A DNA stretch of 7,391 nt from Georgenia sp. (GTDB taxonomy: Bacteria > Actinomycetota > Actinomycetes > Actinomycetales > Actinomycetaceae): positions 1 to 7,391 of the forward strand of contig DAHVRG010000021.1 of assembly GCA_027322565.1 (NCBI GenBank), given 5' to 3'. The translations under genes and the position numbers were made by a program. Every line of letters starts with the position of its first letter. Positions within the stretch are counted from its first letter, which is position 1. The notes under the pieces are model-generated. The model was not told the DNA's origin. It ran no database searches and was given only the letters and a program-made list of their open reading frames with translations. Shown piece after piece: positions 1 through 5,459 of this stretch.

Positions 1-75
1 GGGGACGTCGTCGAGCTCGGCATCGACGGCCTCGGCACCCAGCGCAGCACCGTCGCTGCCGACCCGGGAGGGTGA
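1..75 (+). CDS. Fumarylacetoacetate hydrolase family protein, C-terminal end only (partial)
   Basis: Only the last 24 codons and the TGA stop (73-75) are in the window; the gene begins to the left. The peptide starts GDVVELGIDGLGTQR, which matches the conserved C-terminal strand pair of FAH-fold hydrolases (pattern GDvvelgIdGLGtqr). Members of this family are metal-dependent enzymes that hydrolyse C-C bonds in diketo acids or act as related isomerases and decarboxylases. The catalytic metal-binding residues lie upstream and cannot be seen. The SDR gene starts four bases after the stop and its ribosome binding site lies inside this reading frame, so the two are almost certainly co-transcribed. 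The FAH+SDR pairing is known from 2-keto-3-deoxy-L-fuconate/L-rhamnonate catabolism, where the SDR makes a 2,4-diketo acid and the FAH protein cleaves it. That role is inferred here. The family call rests on a short peptide. Confidence 0.72.
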   Translation, partial: GDVVELGIDGLGTQRSTVAADPGG

Positions 76-79
76 CCCG

Positions 80-823
80 ATGACCTTCAGCGGCATCCGC
101 GCCGTCGTCACCGGCGGCGCGAGCGGCATCGGTGCCGCGACCGCGGGCCGGCTCCGCGATGAGGGGGCGGCGGTCGCGGTGCTCGACCGCGACCCGAGCA
201 AGGGCCCGGGCGGCGACCTCGCCCTCACCTGCGACGTCTCGGACGACGCCGCCGTCCGGGACGCCGTCGCCGCCGCGGCGGACGCGCTGGGCGGGATCGA
301 CGTCCTCGTCAACTGCGCCGGTGTCGGCGCCCAGGGCGGCGTCGAGGCGAACGCCGACGAGGAGTGGCACCGGGTGTTCGACGTCAACGTCGTCGGCAGC
401 GTCCGGGTGATCCGCGCGGCGCTGCCCTACCTGCGGCGCTCCGCGCACGCCGCGATCGTCAACACCGGGTCCATCGCGGCGACCACCGGCCTGCCCTCCC
501 GGGTCCTGTACTCGGCGACGAAGGGGGCGGTCGACGCGATGACCCGCGCCATGGCCACCGACCTCCTCCCCGAGGGCATCCGCGTCAACGCCGTCGACCC
601 GGGGACGACCCAGACGCCGTGGGTCGACCGGCTGCTGGCCACGGCGGCGGACCCGGAGGCGGAGGCGCGCGCCCTCGCGGCACGGCAGCCGCACGGCCGG
701 CTCGTCCTGGCCGAGGAGGTCGCGGACACCATCTGCTTCCTCGCCTCGCCCCGGTCGGGGTCGACGACCGGCACGTGCCTCCCGGTGGACGGCGGCGGCC
801 ACAGCCTGCGGCCCCGCCGGTAG
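80..823 (+). CDS. SDR family NAD(P)-dependent oxidoreductase (possible sugar-acid dehydrogenase)
   Basis: This 247-residue protein is a complete classical short-chain dehydrogenase/reductase of normal family length. It shows the cofactor loop TGGASGIG (residues 11-18), an acidic residue D36 at the end of strand 2 that usually favours NAD over NADP, CDV (51-53), the NCAG structural motif (78-81), N103, the catalytic S131, the YSATK motif with Y144 and K148, and the PG turn at 174-175. The full N-S-Y-K tetrad is therefore present. It should be a cytosolic enzyme oxidising or reducing a hydroxyl/keto group. The ATG at 80 is supported by GGGAGGG at 66-72, seven bases upstream. It follows the FAH gene with a four-base gap, so a likely substrate is a 2-keto-3-deoxy sugar acid (compare L-2-keto-3-deoxyfuconate or deoxyrhamnonate 4-dehydrogenases). 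SDR sequences alone do not fix substrate, so this is context inference. The stop codon touches the end of the opposite-strand dehydrogenase gene. Confidence 0.95.
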   Translation: MTFSGIRAVVTGGASGIGAATAGRLRDEGAAVAVLDRDPSKGPGGDLALTCDVSDDAAVRDAVAAAADALGGIDVLVNCAGVGAQGGVEANADEEWHRVFDVNVVGSVRVIRAALPYLRRSAHAAIVNTGSIAATTGLPSRVLYSATKGAVDAMTRAMATDLLPEGIRVNAVDPGTTQTPWVDRLLATAADPEAEARALAARQPHGRLVLAEEVADTICFLASPRSGSTTGTCLPVDGGGHSLRPRR

Positions 824-1771
824 TCACACGGCGTCGGGTGAGGCCTGCCCGCCGAGGACCGCGAGGAGGGCGGTGACCGCCTGCTCGGCCATCCGGCCGA
901 TCGCCTCCCGGGTATGGCCGCCGGAGTGCGCGGTGAGGACCGTCCGCGGGTGGCCCACGAGGGGGCTGCTCCCCGGCGGCTCGGCGGCGTAGACGTCGAG
1001 CGCGACGCCGAGGAGGTGTCCGGCGTCGAGGGCCCGCCGGGCCGCATGCTCGTCCAGGAGTCCGCCCCGTGCGGTGTTGACGACGATCGCGTCGCGCGGG
1101 AGCAGCGCGATCCGTCGCCCGTCGATGAGCTCCCGGGTCTCCGGGAGCAGGGGGACGTGCAGGCTGAGGACGTCGCTGACGCCGCACAGCTCGTCGAGCC
1201 CGAGGGGTGTCACGCCGGCGGCGGTGATGGCGGCGTCGGCGACCGTGGGGTCGTGCGCGACGACCCGCATCCCGAGCCCGCGTGCCCGGTCGGCGACGAG
1301 CCGGCCGATCGTCCCGAAGCCGACGACCCCGAACGTCCGCCCGGTGAGCTCGACGCCCTCCGCCCGCGCCCACGCACCGGCGCGGACCTGCTCGTCGAGC
1401 CGGGGGATGCCGCGGGCGACGGCGAACGTCAGGGCGATCGCGAGCTCGGCGACGGACACGGCGTTCGCGCCGCGGGTGCGCGTGACGACGACGCCCCTGG
1501 CACGTGCGGCGTCGAGGTCGACGTTGTCGGTCCCGACGCCGTACCGGGCGATGACCCGCAGCCGGTCCGCCGCGGCCAGCGCACGCGCCGAGTAGTCGTC
1601 CAGCCCCGCGACGACGCCGTCGACCCCGGGGAGCAGGTCGACGAGCTCGTCGGCCGAGAGCGGCCGGCCCGTCGGGTTGAGGACGACGACGTCGACGGTC
1701 TCGCGCAGCCGCCGCAGCGCGGCGTGGCTCTCGTCGCGGCACAGCGACGTCGGGGTCACGAGCACCTTCAT
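824..1771 (-). CDS. D-isomer-specific 2-hydroxyacid dehydrogenase family protein (PGDH-like, no ACT domain)
   Basis: This 315-residue NAD-dependent 2-hydroxyacid dehydrogenase would interconvert a D-2-hydroxyacid and its 2-keto acid in the cytosol. It has an N-terminal substrate-binding half with YGVGTDNVDLDAA (77-89), then a Rossmann domain with GFGTIG (151-156) and D174 at the end of the next strand, which indicates NAD preference. The expected catalytic residues are all visible: R235 in NTARGGLLDE, D259, E264 in the YAAEP turn, and H282 in LTAHSGGHT. It resembles phosphoglycerate dehydrogenase but ends without the regulatory ACT or ASB domains, so it is probably not the main SerA. The ATG lies 30 bases after the MFS gene on the same strand, suggesting co-transcription. 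No Shine-Dalgarno is visible, but a TATCGT box lies nine bases upstream. The stop (824-826) abuts the SDR stop with zero spacing. Substrate is unknown; the nearby FAH/SDR genes hint at sugar-acid or hydroxy-acid metabolism. Confidence 0.93.
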   Translation of the reverse strand: MKVLVTPTSLCRDESHAALRRLRETVDVVVLNPTGRPLSADELVDLLPGVDGVVAGLDDYSARALAAADRLRVIARYGVGTDNVDLDAARARGVVVTRTRGANAVSVAELAIALTFAVARGIPRLDEQVRAGAWARAEGVELTGRTFGVVGFGTIGRLVADRARGLGMRVVAHDPTVADAAITAAGVTPLGLDELCGVSDVLSLHVPLLPETRELIDGRRIALLPRDAIVVNTARGGLLDEHAARRALDAGHLLGVALDVYAAEPPGSSPLVGHPRTVLTAHSGGHTREAIGRMAEQAVTALLAVLGGQASPDAV

Positions 1772-1780
1772 GGTGAGGGC

Positions 1781-1786
1781 ACGATA
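1781..1786 (-). promoter_or_regulatory. Candidate -10 box TATCGT for the hydroxyacid dehydrogenase
   Basis: On the minus strand TATCGT fits the actinobacterial TAnnnT -10 pattern and ends nine bases before the ATG. The 30-base gap after the MFS gene contains no purine-rich Shine-Dalgarno. Transcription from this box would begin close to the start codon and give a leaderless or nearly leaderless mRNA. The match could also be chance, with translation instead coupled to the MFS gene. Confidence 0.35.
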
Positions 1787-1801
1787 GCGGCCGGAACCCG
1801 C

Positions 1802-3064
1802 TCAGGCTGCGACGCGCCGACGGTAGACCGCCATCGTCGGGACGAGCAGCACCGCGAGGAGCCCGCCGGCGAGGGCGAGCGTCGCGAAGCTGGTCCCGGC
1901 CACGACGACGCCGGAGACCGCCCCGCCACCCGCTCCGCTCAGCGCGATGAGGACGTCGACGCTGCCCTGGGTGCGGGCGCGGGTCTCGGCCGGGGTGGCG
2001 TCCACGATGAGCGCGGTGCCGGCGATGAGCCCGAAGTTCCACCCGAGCCCGAGCAGGGTGAGCGAGACGACGAGCAGTACCAGGGAGTCGCCCGGCGCCA
2101 GCGCCCCGGTCAGCCCGGCGAGGAGCAGCGTCGCGCCGGAGGCGGCCGCCATCGGCACCCGGCCGACACGGTCGACGAGGGCACCGGTGACGAGCGAGGG
2201 CAGGAACATCGCCCCGACGTGGATGCTGATGACGAGGCCGACCGCACCCAGCCCGTGTCCGTGCGCCTGCATGTGCACGGGGGTCATCGTCATGATCGCG
2301 ACCATGGCGACCTGGGTCAGCACCATGACCGCCGCGCCGGCCCAGACCCCGGGCGGCCGGTCACCGGGGACGGGCGCCGCGTCCACCGGTGTGCTCGCGG
2401 CGGCGAGGTGCCGGGCGACGAGGAAGGGGTCGGGCCGGAGCAGGAGGAACAGCGCCGTGCCGGCCGCGGCGTACGCGGTCCCGGCGAGCAGGAACGGGCC
2501 GGCGAGTGCCGGGATGTCGAGCGATGTGGCCCACGTCCCGAGCGGCTCGACGAGGTTGGGCCCGGCGACCGCCCCGAAGGTCGTGGCGACGAGTGCGACG
2601 CTCACCGCCCGCCCGCGCTCGGCGGGCAGTGCGAGGTCAGTACCCGCGTACCGCGCCTGCAGCTGGGTGGCGGCACCCGCCCCGTAGACGAACAGGGAGA
2701 CGAGGAGGAGCGCGACGTCGCCCGTGACGGCGGCGAGGACGACGCCGGCCGCACCGAGTGCCCCGGCGGCGAACCCGGCGCCGAGCCCGGCGCGTCTTCC
2801 GGCGCGCTGGGTGAGCCGCCCGACGAGGAAGGCGGTGAGCGCGGAGCCCAGCGTGAACAGCCCGACCGGCAGCCCGGCCATGCCCCGGCTGCCGAGCATC
2901 TCCTCGGCGAGCAGCGCGCCCACGGTGATCCCGGCGGCGAGGCCCGCTCCGCCCAGCACCTGGGTGACCGCAACGACGACGAGGACGCGGCGCTGCAGCG
3001 CACGGCGCGCGGCGTCGTGCGCGACGATGTCGGTCGCCTCGCCGACGTCACGGCGACGTCTCAC
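1802..3064 (-). CDS. MFS transporter, substrate unknown
   Basis: This 420-residue integral membrane protein of the major facilitator superfamily has a pattern of about 12 hydrophobic segments, roughly at residues 27-50, 63-83, 92-112, 116-135, 152-173, 186-208, 241-262, 272-296, 304-323, 327-349, 366-390 and 392-413. A hydrophilic central loop lies at about 209-240. A motif-A-like loop GRLTQRAGRRAG (82-93) sits between helices 2 and 3, and its pseudo-repeat GALVDRVGRVP (294-304) lies in the second half. The short N-terminus MRRRRDVG and the C-terminal YRRRV are basic and should be cytoplasmic. A His/Met-rich stretch MTMTPVHMQAHGHG (258-271) ends helix 7. GTG at 3064 is chosen because GGAGGAG lies five bases upstream. 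The gene lies between DinB (33 bases before) and the hydroxyacid dehydrogenase (30 bases after), so a three-gene operon is likely. It could import or export a small organic molecule; nothing in the sequence fixes the substrate. Confidence 0.93.
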   Translation of the reverse strand: MRRRRDVGEATDIVAHDAARRALQRRVLVVVAVTQVLGGAGLAAGITVGALLAEEMLGSRGMAGLPVGLFTLGSALTAFLVGRLTQRAGRRAGLGAGFAAGALGAAGVVLAAVTGDVALLLVSLFVYGAGAATQLQARYAGTDLALPAERGRAVSVALVATTFGAVAGPNLVEPLGTWATSLDIPALAGPFLLAGTAYAAAGTALFLLLRPDPFLVARHLAAASTPVDAAPVPGDRPPGVWAGAAVMVLTQVAMVAIMTMTPVHMQAHGHGLGAVGLVISIHVGAMFLPSLVTGALVDRVGRVPMAAASGATLLLAGLTGALAPGDSLVLLVVSLTLLGLGWNFGLIAGTALIVDATPAETRARTQGSVDVLIALSGAGGGAVSGVVVAGTSFATLALAGGLLAVLLVPTMAVYRRRVAA

Positions 3065-3066
3065 CG

Positions 3067-3073
3067 CTCCTCC
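3067..3073 (-). promoter_or_regulatory. Ribosome binding site GGAGGAG of the MFS gene
   Basis: A strong Shine-Dalgarno on the minus strand begins two bases beyond the GTG at 3064 and has its GGAGGA core five bases from it. It settles the start as GTG, since the first in-frame ATG is far inside the membrane domain. Confidence 0.8.
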
Positions 3074-3097
3074 GTCCCACCGCCCACCGGTCCGCTG

Positions 3098-3673
3098 TCA
3101 GCCCCCGACCTCCTCGGCGACCCGCCGGAGCCGGGCGACGTAGTCCCGCCACCACTGCGCGTCGCCGTCGGGGATGTTCGTCGCGGCCGGGCGCAGCCCG
3201 ACGGCACCGTCGCTGAGCTCTCGGACGATGTCCATGTGGCCGACGTGCTGGGCGGTCTCGGCGATGACGTGGACGAGGACCTGGTGCAGGGTCACCTCGT
3301 CGGCCCGCCACCACGGGACCCGCCCCGGTGAGTCGAGGTCGAGCGACGCGATGGTGGCGTCGGCGTGCGCGCCGGCCCGGCGGTACAGGTCGAGGATGTC
3401 CTCGGCGGACTCGTCGGCGGTGGCCCACATGTCGGCGTTGTCCTCGGCGCCGTCCTCCATCCAGGACGGGCGCTGCGGCGCCGGGCGGCCGAAGGTGTCG
3501 CCGAGGTAGCCGAGCTCGATGCCCGCCAGGTGCTTGACCAGGCCGAGCAGGTTGGTGCCGGTCGGGGTGCGGGGCCAGCGCAGCTCGCGCTCCGAGAGCC
3601 CGTCGACCTTCCACAGCACCCGCTCGCGCAGGCTGCGCAGATGGTCGTGGAGCAGTTGCTTCGCGTCGTCCAT
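3098..3673 (-). CDS. DinB family (DUF664-type) protein
   Basis: This 191-residue cytosolic four-helix-bundle protein belongs to the DinB/YfiT-like superfamily, DUF664 branch. Visible family features are WKVDGLSERELRWP (21-34), the TNLLGLVKHLAGIELGYLG region (40-58), DMWATADESAEDILDLYRRA (81-100) and the C-terminal ETAQHVGHMDIVREL (139-153). H48 with H143 and H146 are the likely metal-binding histidines; H135 is also conserved-looking. Superfamily members include thiol-dependent transferases and isomerases (bacillithiol or mycothiol dependent), but many DUF664 proteins have no known activity. The ATG at 3673 is chosen over a much longer open frame running to 4159: GAGGAGG lies four bases upstream, family homology begins right after it, and the upstream extension is Arg/Pro-rich shadow translation. 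It is the first gene of the probable minus-strand operon with the MFS transporter and hydroxyacid dehydrogenase. Confidence 0.92.
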   Translation of the reverse strand: MDDAKQLLHDHLRSLRERVLWKVDGLSERELRWPRTPTGTNLLGLVKHLAGIELGYLGDTFGRPAPQRPSWMEDGAEDNADMWATADESAEDILDLYRRAGAHADATIASLDLDSPGRVPWWRADEVTLHQVLVHVIAETAQHVGHMDIVRELSDGAVGLRPAATNIPDGDAQWWRDYVARLRRVAEEVGG

Positions 3674-3677
3674 CGGT

Positions 3678-3684
3678 CCTCCTC
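3678..3684 (-). promoter_or_regulatory. Ribosome binding site GAGGAGG of the DinB gene
   Basis: A consensus-like Shine-Dalgarno lies four bases upstream of the ATG at 3673. It rules out the longer upstream open frame and fixes the 191-residue product. Confidence 0.8.
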
Positions 3685-3707
3685 GTCCGGCGCGACGGTC
3701 TGGGAAG

Positions 3708-3713
3708 AGCGTA
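3708..3713 (-). promoter_or_regulatory. Candidate -10 box TACGCT for the DinB-MFS-dehydrogenase operon
   Basis: TACGCT on the minus strand fits TAnnnT. It would place the transcription start near 3701 and give a leader of about 28 bases containing the DinB Shine-Dalgarno. No good TTGACA-like -35 is visible; the -35 area falls in the palindromic stretch at 3726-3745. Prediction from pattern and position only. Confidence 0.45.
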
Positions 3714-3725
3714 GGTGCGTCGGGC

Positions 3726-3745
3726 GGCGCGCGCCGAGTGACTCG
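3726..3745. repeat. Two adjoining palindromes, candidate operator
   Basis: GGCGCGCGCC (3726-3735) is a perfect 10-base palindrome. It shares its last base with CGAGT-g-ACTCG (3735-3745), an 11-base inverted repeat with one central base. Together they cover the expected -35 area upstream of the TACGCT box, where a repressor or activator dimer could bind. G+C-rich palindromes are common by chance in this genome; the second, AT-containing one is the more meaningful. Confidence 0.3.
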
Positions 3746-3795
3746 CCCCGGAGCGTACGGCCGCCGCGGCGCCTGCCTGACGTCGCGGAGCCGCA

Positions 3796-3807
3796 CGGTG
3801 GACACCG
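3796..3807. repeat. Inverted repeat CGGTG-ga-CACCG, candidate operator
   Basis: Perfect five-base arms are separated by two bases, ending 24 bases before the TAGGCT box of the plus-strand gene, close to where its -35 element would lie. It could be a regulator half-site pair. It is short, so chance is possible. Confidence 0.25.
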
Positions 3808-3831
3808 CCGGGGTGCCGGGGCGAGCTGGCG

Positions 3832-3837
3832 TAGGCT
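3832..3837 (+). promoter_or_regulatory. Candidate -10 box TAGGCT for the small plus-strand gene
   Basis: TAGGCT within GCGTAGGCTCC fits the TAnnnT pattern and is a familiar type of actinobacterial -10 sequence. The predicted start near 3844 would leave a leader of about 50 bases. There is no clear -35. Together with the minus-strand box at 3708-3713 it makes 3674-3895 a divergent promoter region. I see nothing else in that region: no small ORF with a good start and no RNA gene. Confidence 0.4.
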
Positions 3838-3895
3838 CCGGTCGCCCGCGGTCGCTCGGCTGTGCGGCGGGTGTCGCGAGAGGACGGGTGCAGTG

Positions 3896-4117
3896 ATGGC
3901 GGGGCCGGGTAGGCAGCACGAGGGTGGTCGCGTCATCGGGCTCGTGCGCAAGGTGCTCGGGCCGGCCCAGCTCACGCCCCTGCGAGGGCAGGTCGACCGC
4001 ACCGGCGAGAACCTGCAGGCCCAGGTGGGCGGGCAGTGGGAGGTGCGCCACGGTCCCGACGGCCGCGCCTACCTCGTGGCCCGGGACGCGCCGGCGGCCG
4101 AGCCGGACCGCGCCTGA
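3896..4117 (+). CDS. Small hypothetical protein, 73 residues
   Basis: I do not recognise this protein. It is soluble, with no signal peptide or membrane segment. It has a basic N-terminal part (GRVIGLVRKVLGPAQ, about residues 11-25), a short linker LTPLRGQVDRTGENLQAQ (26-43), a compact GQWEVRHGPDGRAYLVARD segment (46-64) that looks like two beta strands joined by a PDGR turn, and an acidic/Ala-rich tail. Coding is supported by G/C at nearly every third position, in contrast to the surrounding gap, and by a promoter-like box upstream. The start is uncertain by one codon. GAGAGGA (3878-3884) is eight bases from a GTG at 3893 and eleven from the adjacent ATG at 3896. The ATG is used here. A GC-rich hairpin follows the stop, so it may be a monocistronic unit separate from the acetyltransferase genes. 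Confidence 0.68.
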   Translation: MAGPGRQHEGGRVIGLVRKVLGPAQLTPLRGQVDRTGENLQAQVGGQWEVRHGPDGRAYLVARDAPAAEPDRA

Positions 4118-4119
4118 CA

Positions 4120-4137
4120 CCCGGCCGCCGGGCCGGG
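4120..4137 (+). terminator. GC-rich hairpin, possible terminator without U-tract
   Basis: CCCGGCC (4120-4126) and GGCCGGG (4131-4137) form a perfect seven-base stem with a GCCG loop, starting three bases after the stop of the 73-residue gene. No T-run follows. Such U-less hairpins occur as terminators in high-GC actinobacteria, but they are also frequent by chance at this base composition. Confidence 0.4.
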
Positions 4138-4187
4138 CGCAGCCGCTCCCCTGCCGCAATTCCGGTGCCGGGAGCGCGCTTCTTCCG

Positions 4188-4193
4188 TACAGT
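4188..4193 (+). promoter_or_regulatory. -10 box TACAGT giving a probable leaderless acetyltransferase mRNA
   Basis: TACAGT fits TAnnnT and ends exactly seven bases before the ATG at 4201, so transcription would start at or next to the A of the start codon. There is no Shine-Dalgarno between the box and the ATG. This is the usual arrangement of leaderless genes in actinobacteria. No convincing -35 was found. Confidence 0.55.
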
Positions 4194-4200
4194 CGCCCGG

Positions 4201-4848
4201 ATGCTGCCCTACCCTCCGCTCGGCGTCCGGGTGGTGACCCCCCGGCTCGAGCTGCGCGGGGCCACCGACGACCTGCTCGCGCGGCTCGTCCCGGTTGTCC
4301 GGTCCGGTGGAGCGAGCGCCGACCCGCCGCCGTGGGACGACCCGCACCCGTTCTACGAGCCGGACGCCGAGGCCCGCGTGCACGGCTGGCTGCGCGGCGT
4401 CTGGCGGGGACGCGGCACGGTGACTGCGGAACGCTGGCGGCTCTCCTTCGTCGTCCTCGTCGACGGCGAGCCGGTGGGGATGCAGGATCTCATCGGCGAG
4501 GAGTTCGCCGTGTTCGGGACCGTCGAGACGTCCTCGTGGGTCGCGGCCGAGGCCCGCGGGCGCGGCGTCGGGTCCGAGACCCGCGCCGCCGCGCTGCACC
4601 TCGCGTTCGCGGGGCTCGGCGCGGCAGAGGCGCTCAGCGAGGCGGCCGTCGACAACGCCGGCTCCAACCGCATCTCCGAGCGCCTGGGCTACGCGCGCAA
4701 CGGGACGGCGTGGGCGACACACCAGGGCAGGCCGGTCCTCGGGCAGCGCTGGCGGTTGACCCGGACGGACTGGACAGCGCACCGGCGCGACGACATCGAG
4801 CTCCACGGCGTGGCGGAGTGCCGCGCCGCCCTCCACATCCACCGCTGA
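4201..4848 (+). CDS. GNAT family N-acetyltransferase (RimJ/RimL-like)
   Basis: This 215-residue protein of the GNAT fold would transfer an acetyl group from acetyl-CoA to an amine. The N-terminal VVTPRLELRGATDDLLARL (11-29) is the typical first strand and helix of RimJ/RimL-type members. The acetyl-CoA pyrophosphate loop is clear at EARGRGVGSETRAAAL (117-132, R/Q-x-x-G-x-G as R119 to G124). Motif B follows at DNAGSNRISERLGYARNG (151-168), and the C-terminal GQRWRLTRTDW (181-191) is a common end of this subfamily. ATG at 4201 is chosen because family homology begins within ten residues of it and a -10 box sits seven bases upstream. The frame is open further upstream, but that part overlaps the 73-residue gene and looks non-coding. 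The next gene starts 20 bases downstream, so the two acetyltransferase-like genes likely form an operon. The acceptor (protein N-terminus, antibiotic or metabolite) is unknown. Confidence 0.93.
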   Translation: MLPYPPLGVRVVTPRLELRGATDDLLARLVPVVRSGGASADPPPWDDPHPFYEPDAEARVHGWLRGVWRGRGTVTAERWRLSFVVLVDGEPVGMQDLIGEEFAVFGTVETSSWVAAEARGRGVGSETRAAALHLAFAGLGAAEALSEAAVDNAGSNRISERLGYARNGTAWATHQGRPVLGQRWRLTRTDWTAHRRDDIELHGVAECRAALHIHR

Positions 4849-4855
4849 GCACCCG

Positions 4856-4861
4856 AAGGAG
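4856..4861 (+). promoter_or_regulatory. Ribosome binding site AAGGAG of the second GNAT-like gene
   Basis: AAGGAG lies seven bases before the GTG at 4869. It decides that start over several upstream alternatives in the long open frame. Confidence 0.8.
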
Positions 4862-4868
4862 CACCCCC

Positions 4869-5453
4869 GTGCCGTTCCGTACCGAGGCCCCCGCCGGCCT
4901 GACCACCGACACCTTCGTCCTGCGCCCGATCACCGCCGACGACGCCGCGCTCGACCACGCGGCCGTGATGGAGACCCGCGACTTCCTACGCGTCTGGGAG
5001 CAGACGTCCTGGCCCGCGGACGACTTCACCGTGGCAGCCAACCGGGCCGACCTCGAGGGGCTCGAGGAGCGCCACTCCGACCGCCGGGCCTACACCTACA
5101 CGGTGCTCGACCCGACCGGTACCGAGTGCCTCGGCTGCGTCTACCTCATGCCGCCCGACGCGAGCATGTACGACGGTGCCCGGATCACCCCGGTGGGTGA
5201 CCACCGCTGGGACGACCACGCCGCCGCCGTCTACTTCTGGGTGCGTGCGTCCCGCCTCCCCGACGGGACCGACCGCACCCTCCTGGACGCCCTGCGGAGG
5301 TGGCTCGCGCAGGACTGGGACCTCGGACCGCACGTCTTCGTCACCCACGAGCAGCTCACCCGGCAGGTCGAGCTCCTCGCGGACGCGGGCCTCCAGCTGC
5401 GGTTCACCGTGGAGGAGGCCGGCAAGCCGGGGCGCTACCTCGCGTTCGGGTAG
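4869..5453 (+). CDS. GNAT-like N-acetyltransferase family protein with atypical CoA loop
   Basis: This 194-residue soluble protein begins FVLRPITADDAALDHAAVM (16-34), the usual first strand and helix of GNAT proteins. It continues with a central sheet: RAYTYTVLDPTGTECLGCVYL (73-93) and AVYFWVRAS (120-128). After the last strand, where the acetyl-CoA loop R-x-x-G-x-G/A should be, it reads RLPDGTDRTLLDALRRWLAQDW (129-150) instead, so the canonical motif A is missing. A helix THEQLTRQVELLADAGLQLRF (159-179) ends the fold in the motif-B position, without the usual Asn. It could be a divergent acetyltransferase or a GNAT fold adapted to another ligand. GTG at 4869 is supported by AAGGAG at 4856-4861 and a 20-base gap after the first GNAT gene. 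It is convergent with the VOC gene, with six bases between the stops. Confidence 0.85.
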   Translation: MPFRTEAPAGLTTDTFVLRPITADDAALDHAAVMETRDFLRVWEQTSWPADDFTVAANRADLEGLEERHSDRRAYTYTVLDPTGTECLGCVYLMPPDASMYDGARITPVGDHRWDDHAAAVYFWVRASRLPDGTDRTLLDALRRWLAQDWDLGPHVFVTHEQLTRQVELLADAGLQLRFTVEEAGKPGRYLAFG

Positions 5454-5459
5454 TTCGCG

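Noticed and set aside
824..1771. Serine-biosynthesis SerA
   Set aside because: It lacks the C-terminal regulatory domains of typical actinobacterial SerA and sits beside a transporter and sugar-acid-type genes, so only the general family is supported.
585..2042. Minus-strand 485-codon Arg/Pro-rich open frame across two genes
   Set aside because: It spans parts of three real genes in a different frame, has extreme Arg/Pro content and no start signal.
914..3331. Plus-strand open frame of 805 codons antisense to the dehydrogenase, MFS and DinB genes
   Set aside because: Its translation is Arg/Glu/Asp/Gly-rich low-complexity sequence without motifs, typical of the antisense frame of high-GC genes. 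The minus-strand frames carry clear family motifs.
3098..3673. Reading the DinB protein as mycothiol-dependent maleylpyruvate isomerase working with the FAH protein in a gentisate pathway
   Set aside because: The residue patterns match the DUF664 branch rather than the maleylpyruvate isomerase branch, and the FAH protein is followed by an SDR, which the gentisate route does not need.
3674..4159. N-terminal extension of the DinB frame by 162 codons
   Set aside because: The extension would overlap the small plus-strand gene, is compositionally shadow-like, and bypasses a strong ribosome binding site directly before the ATG at 3673.
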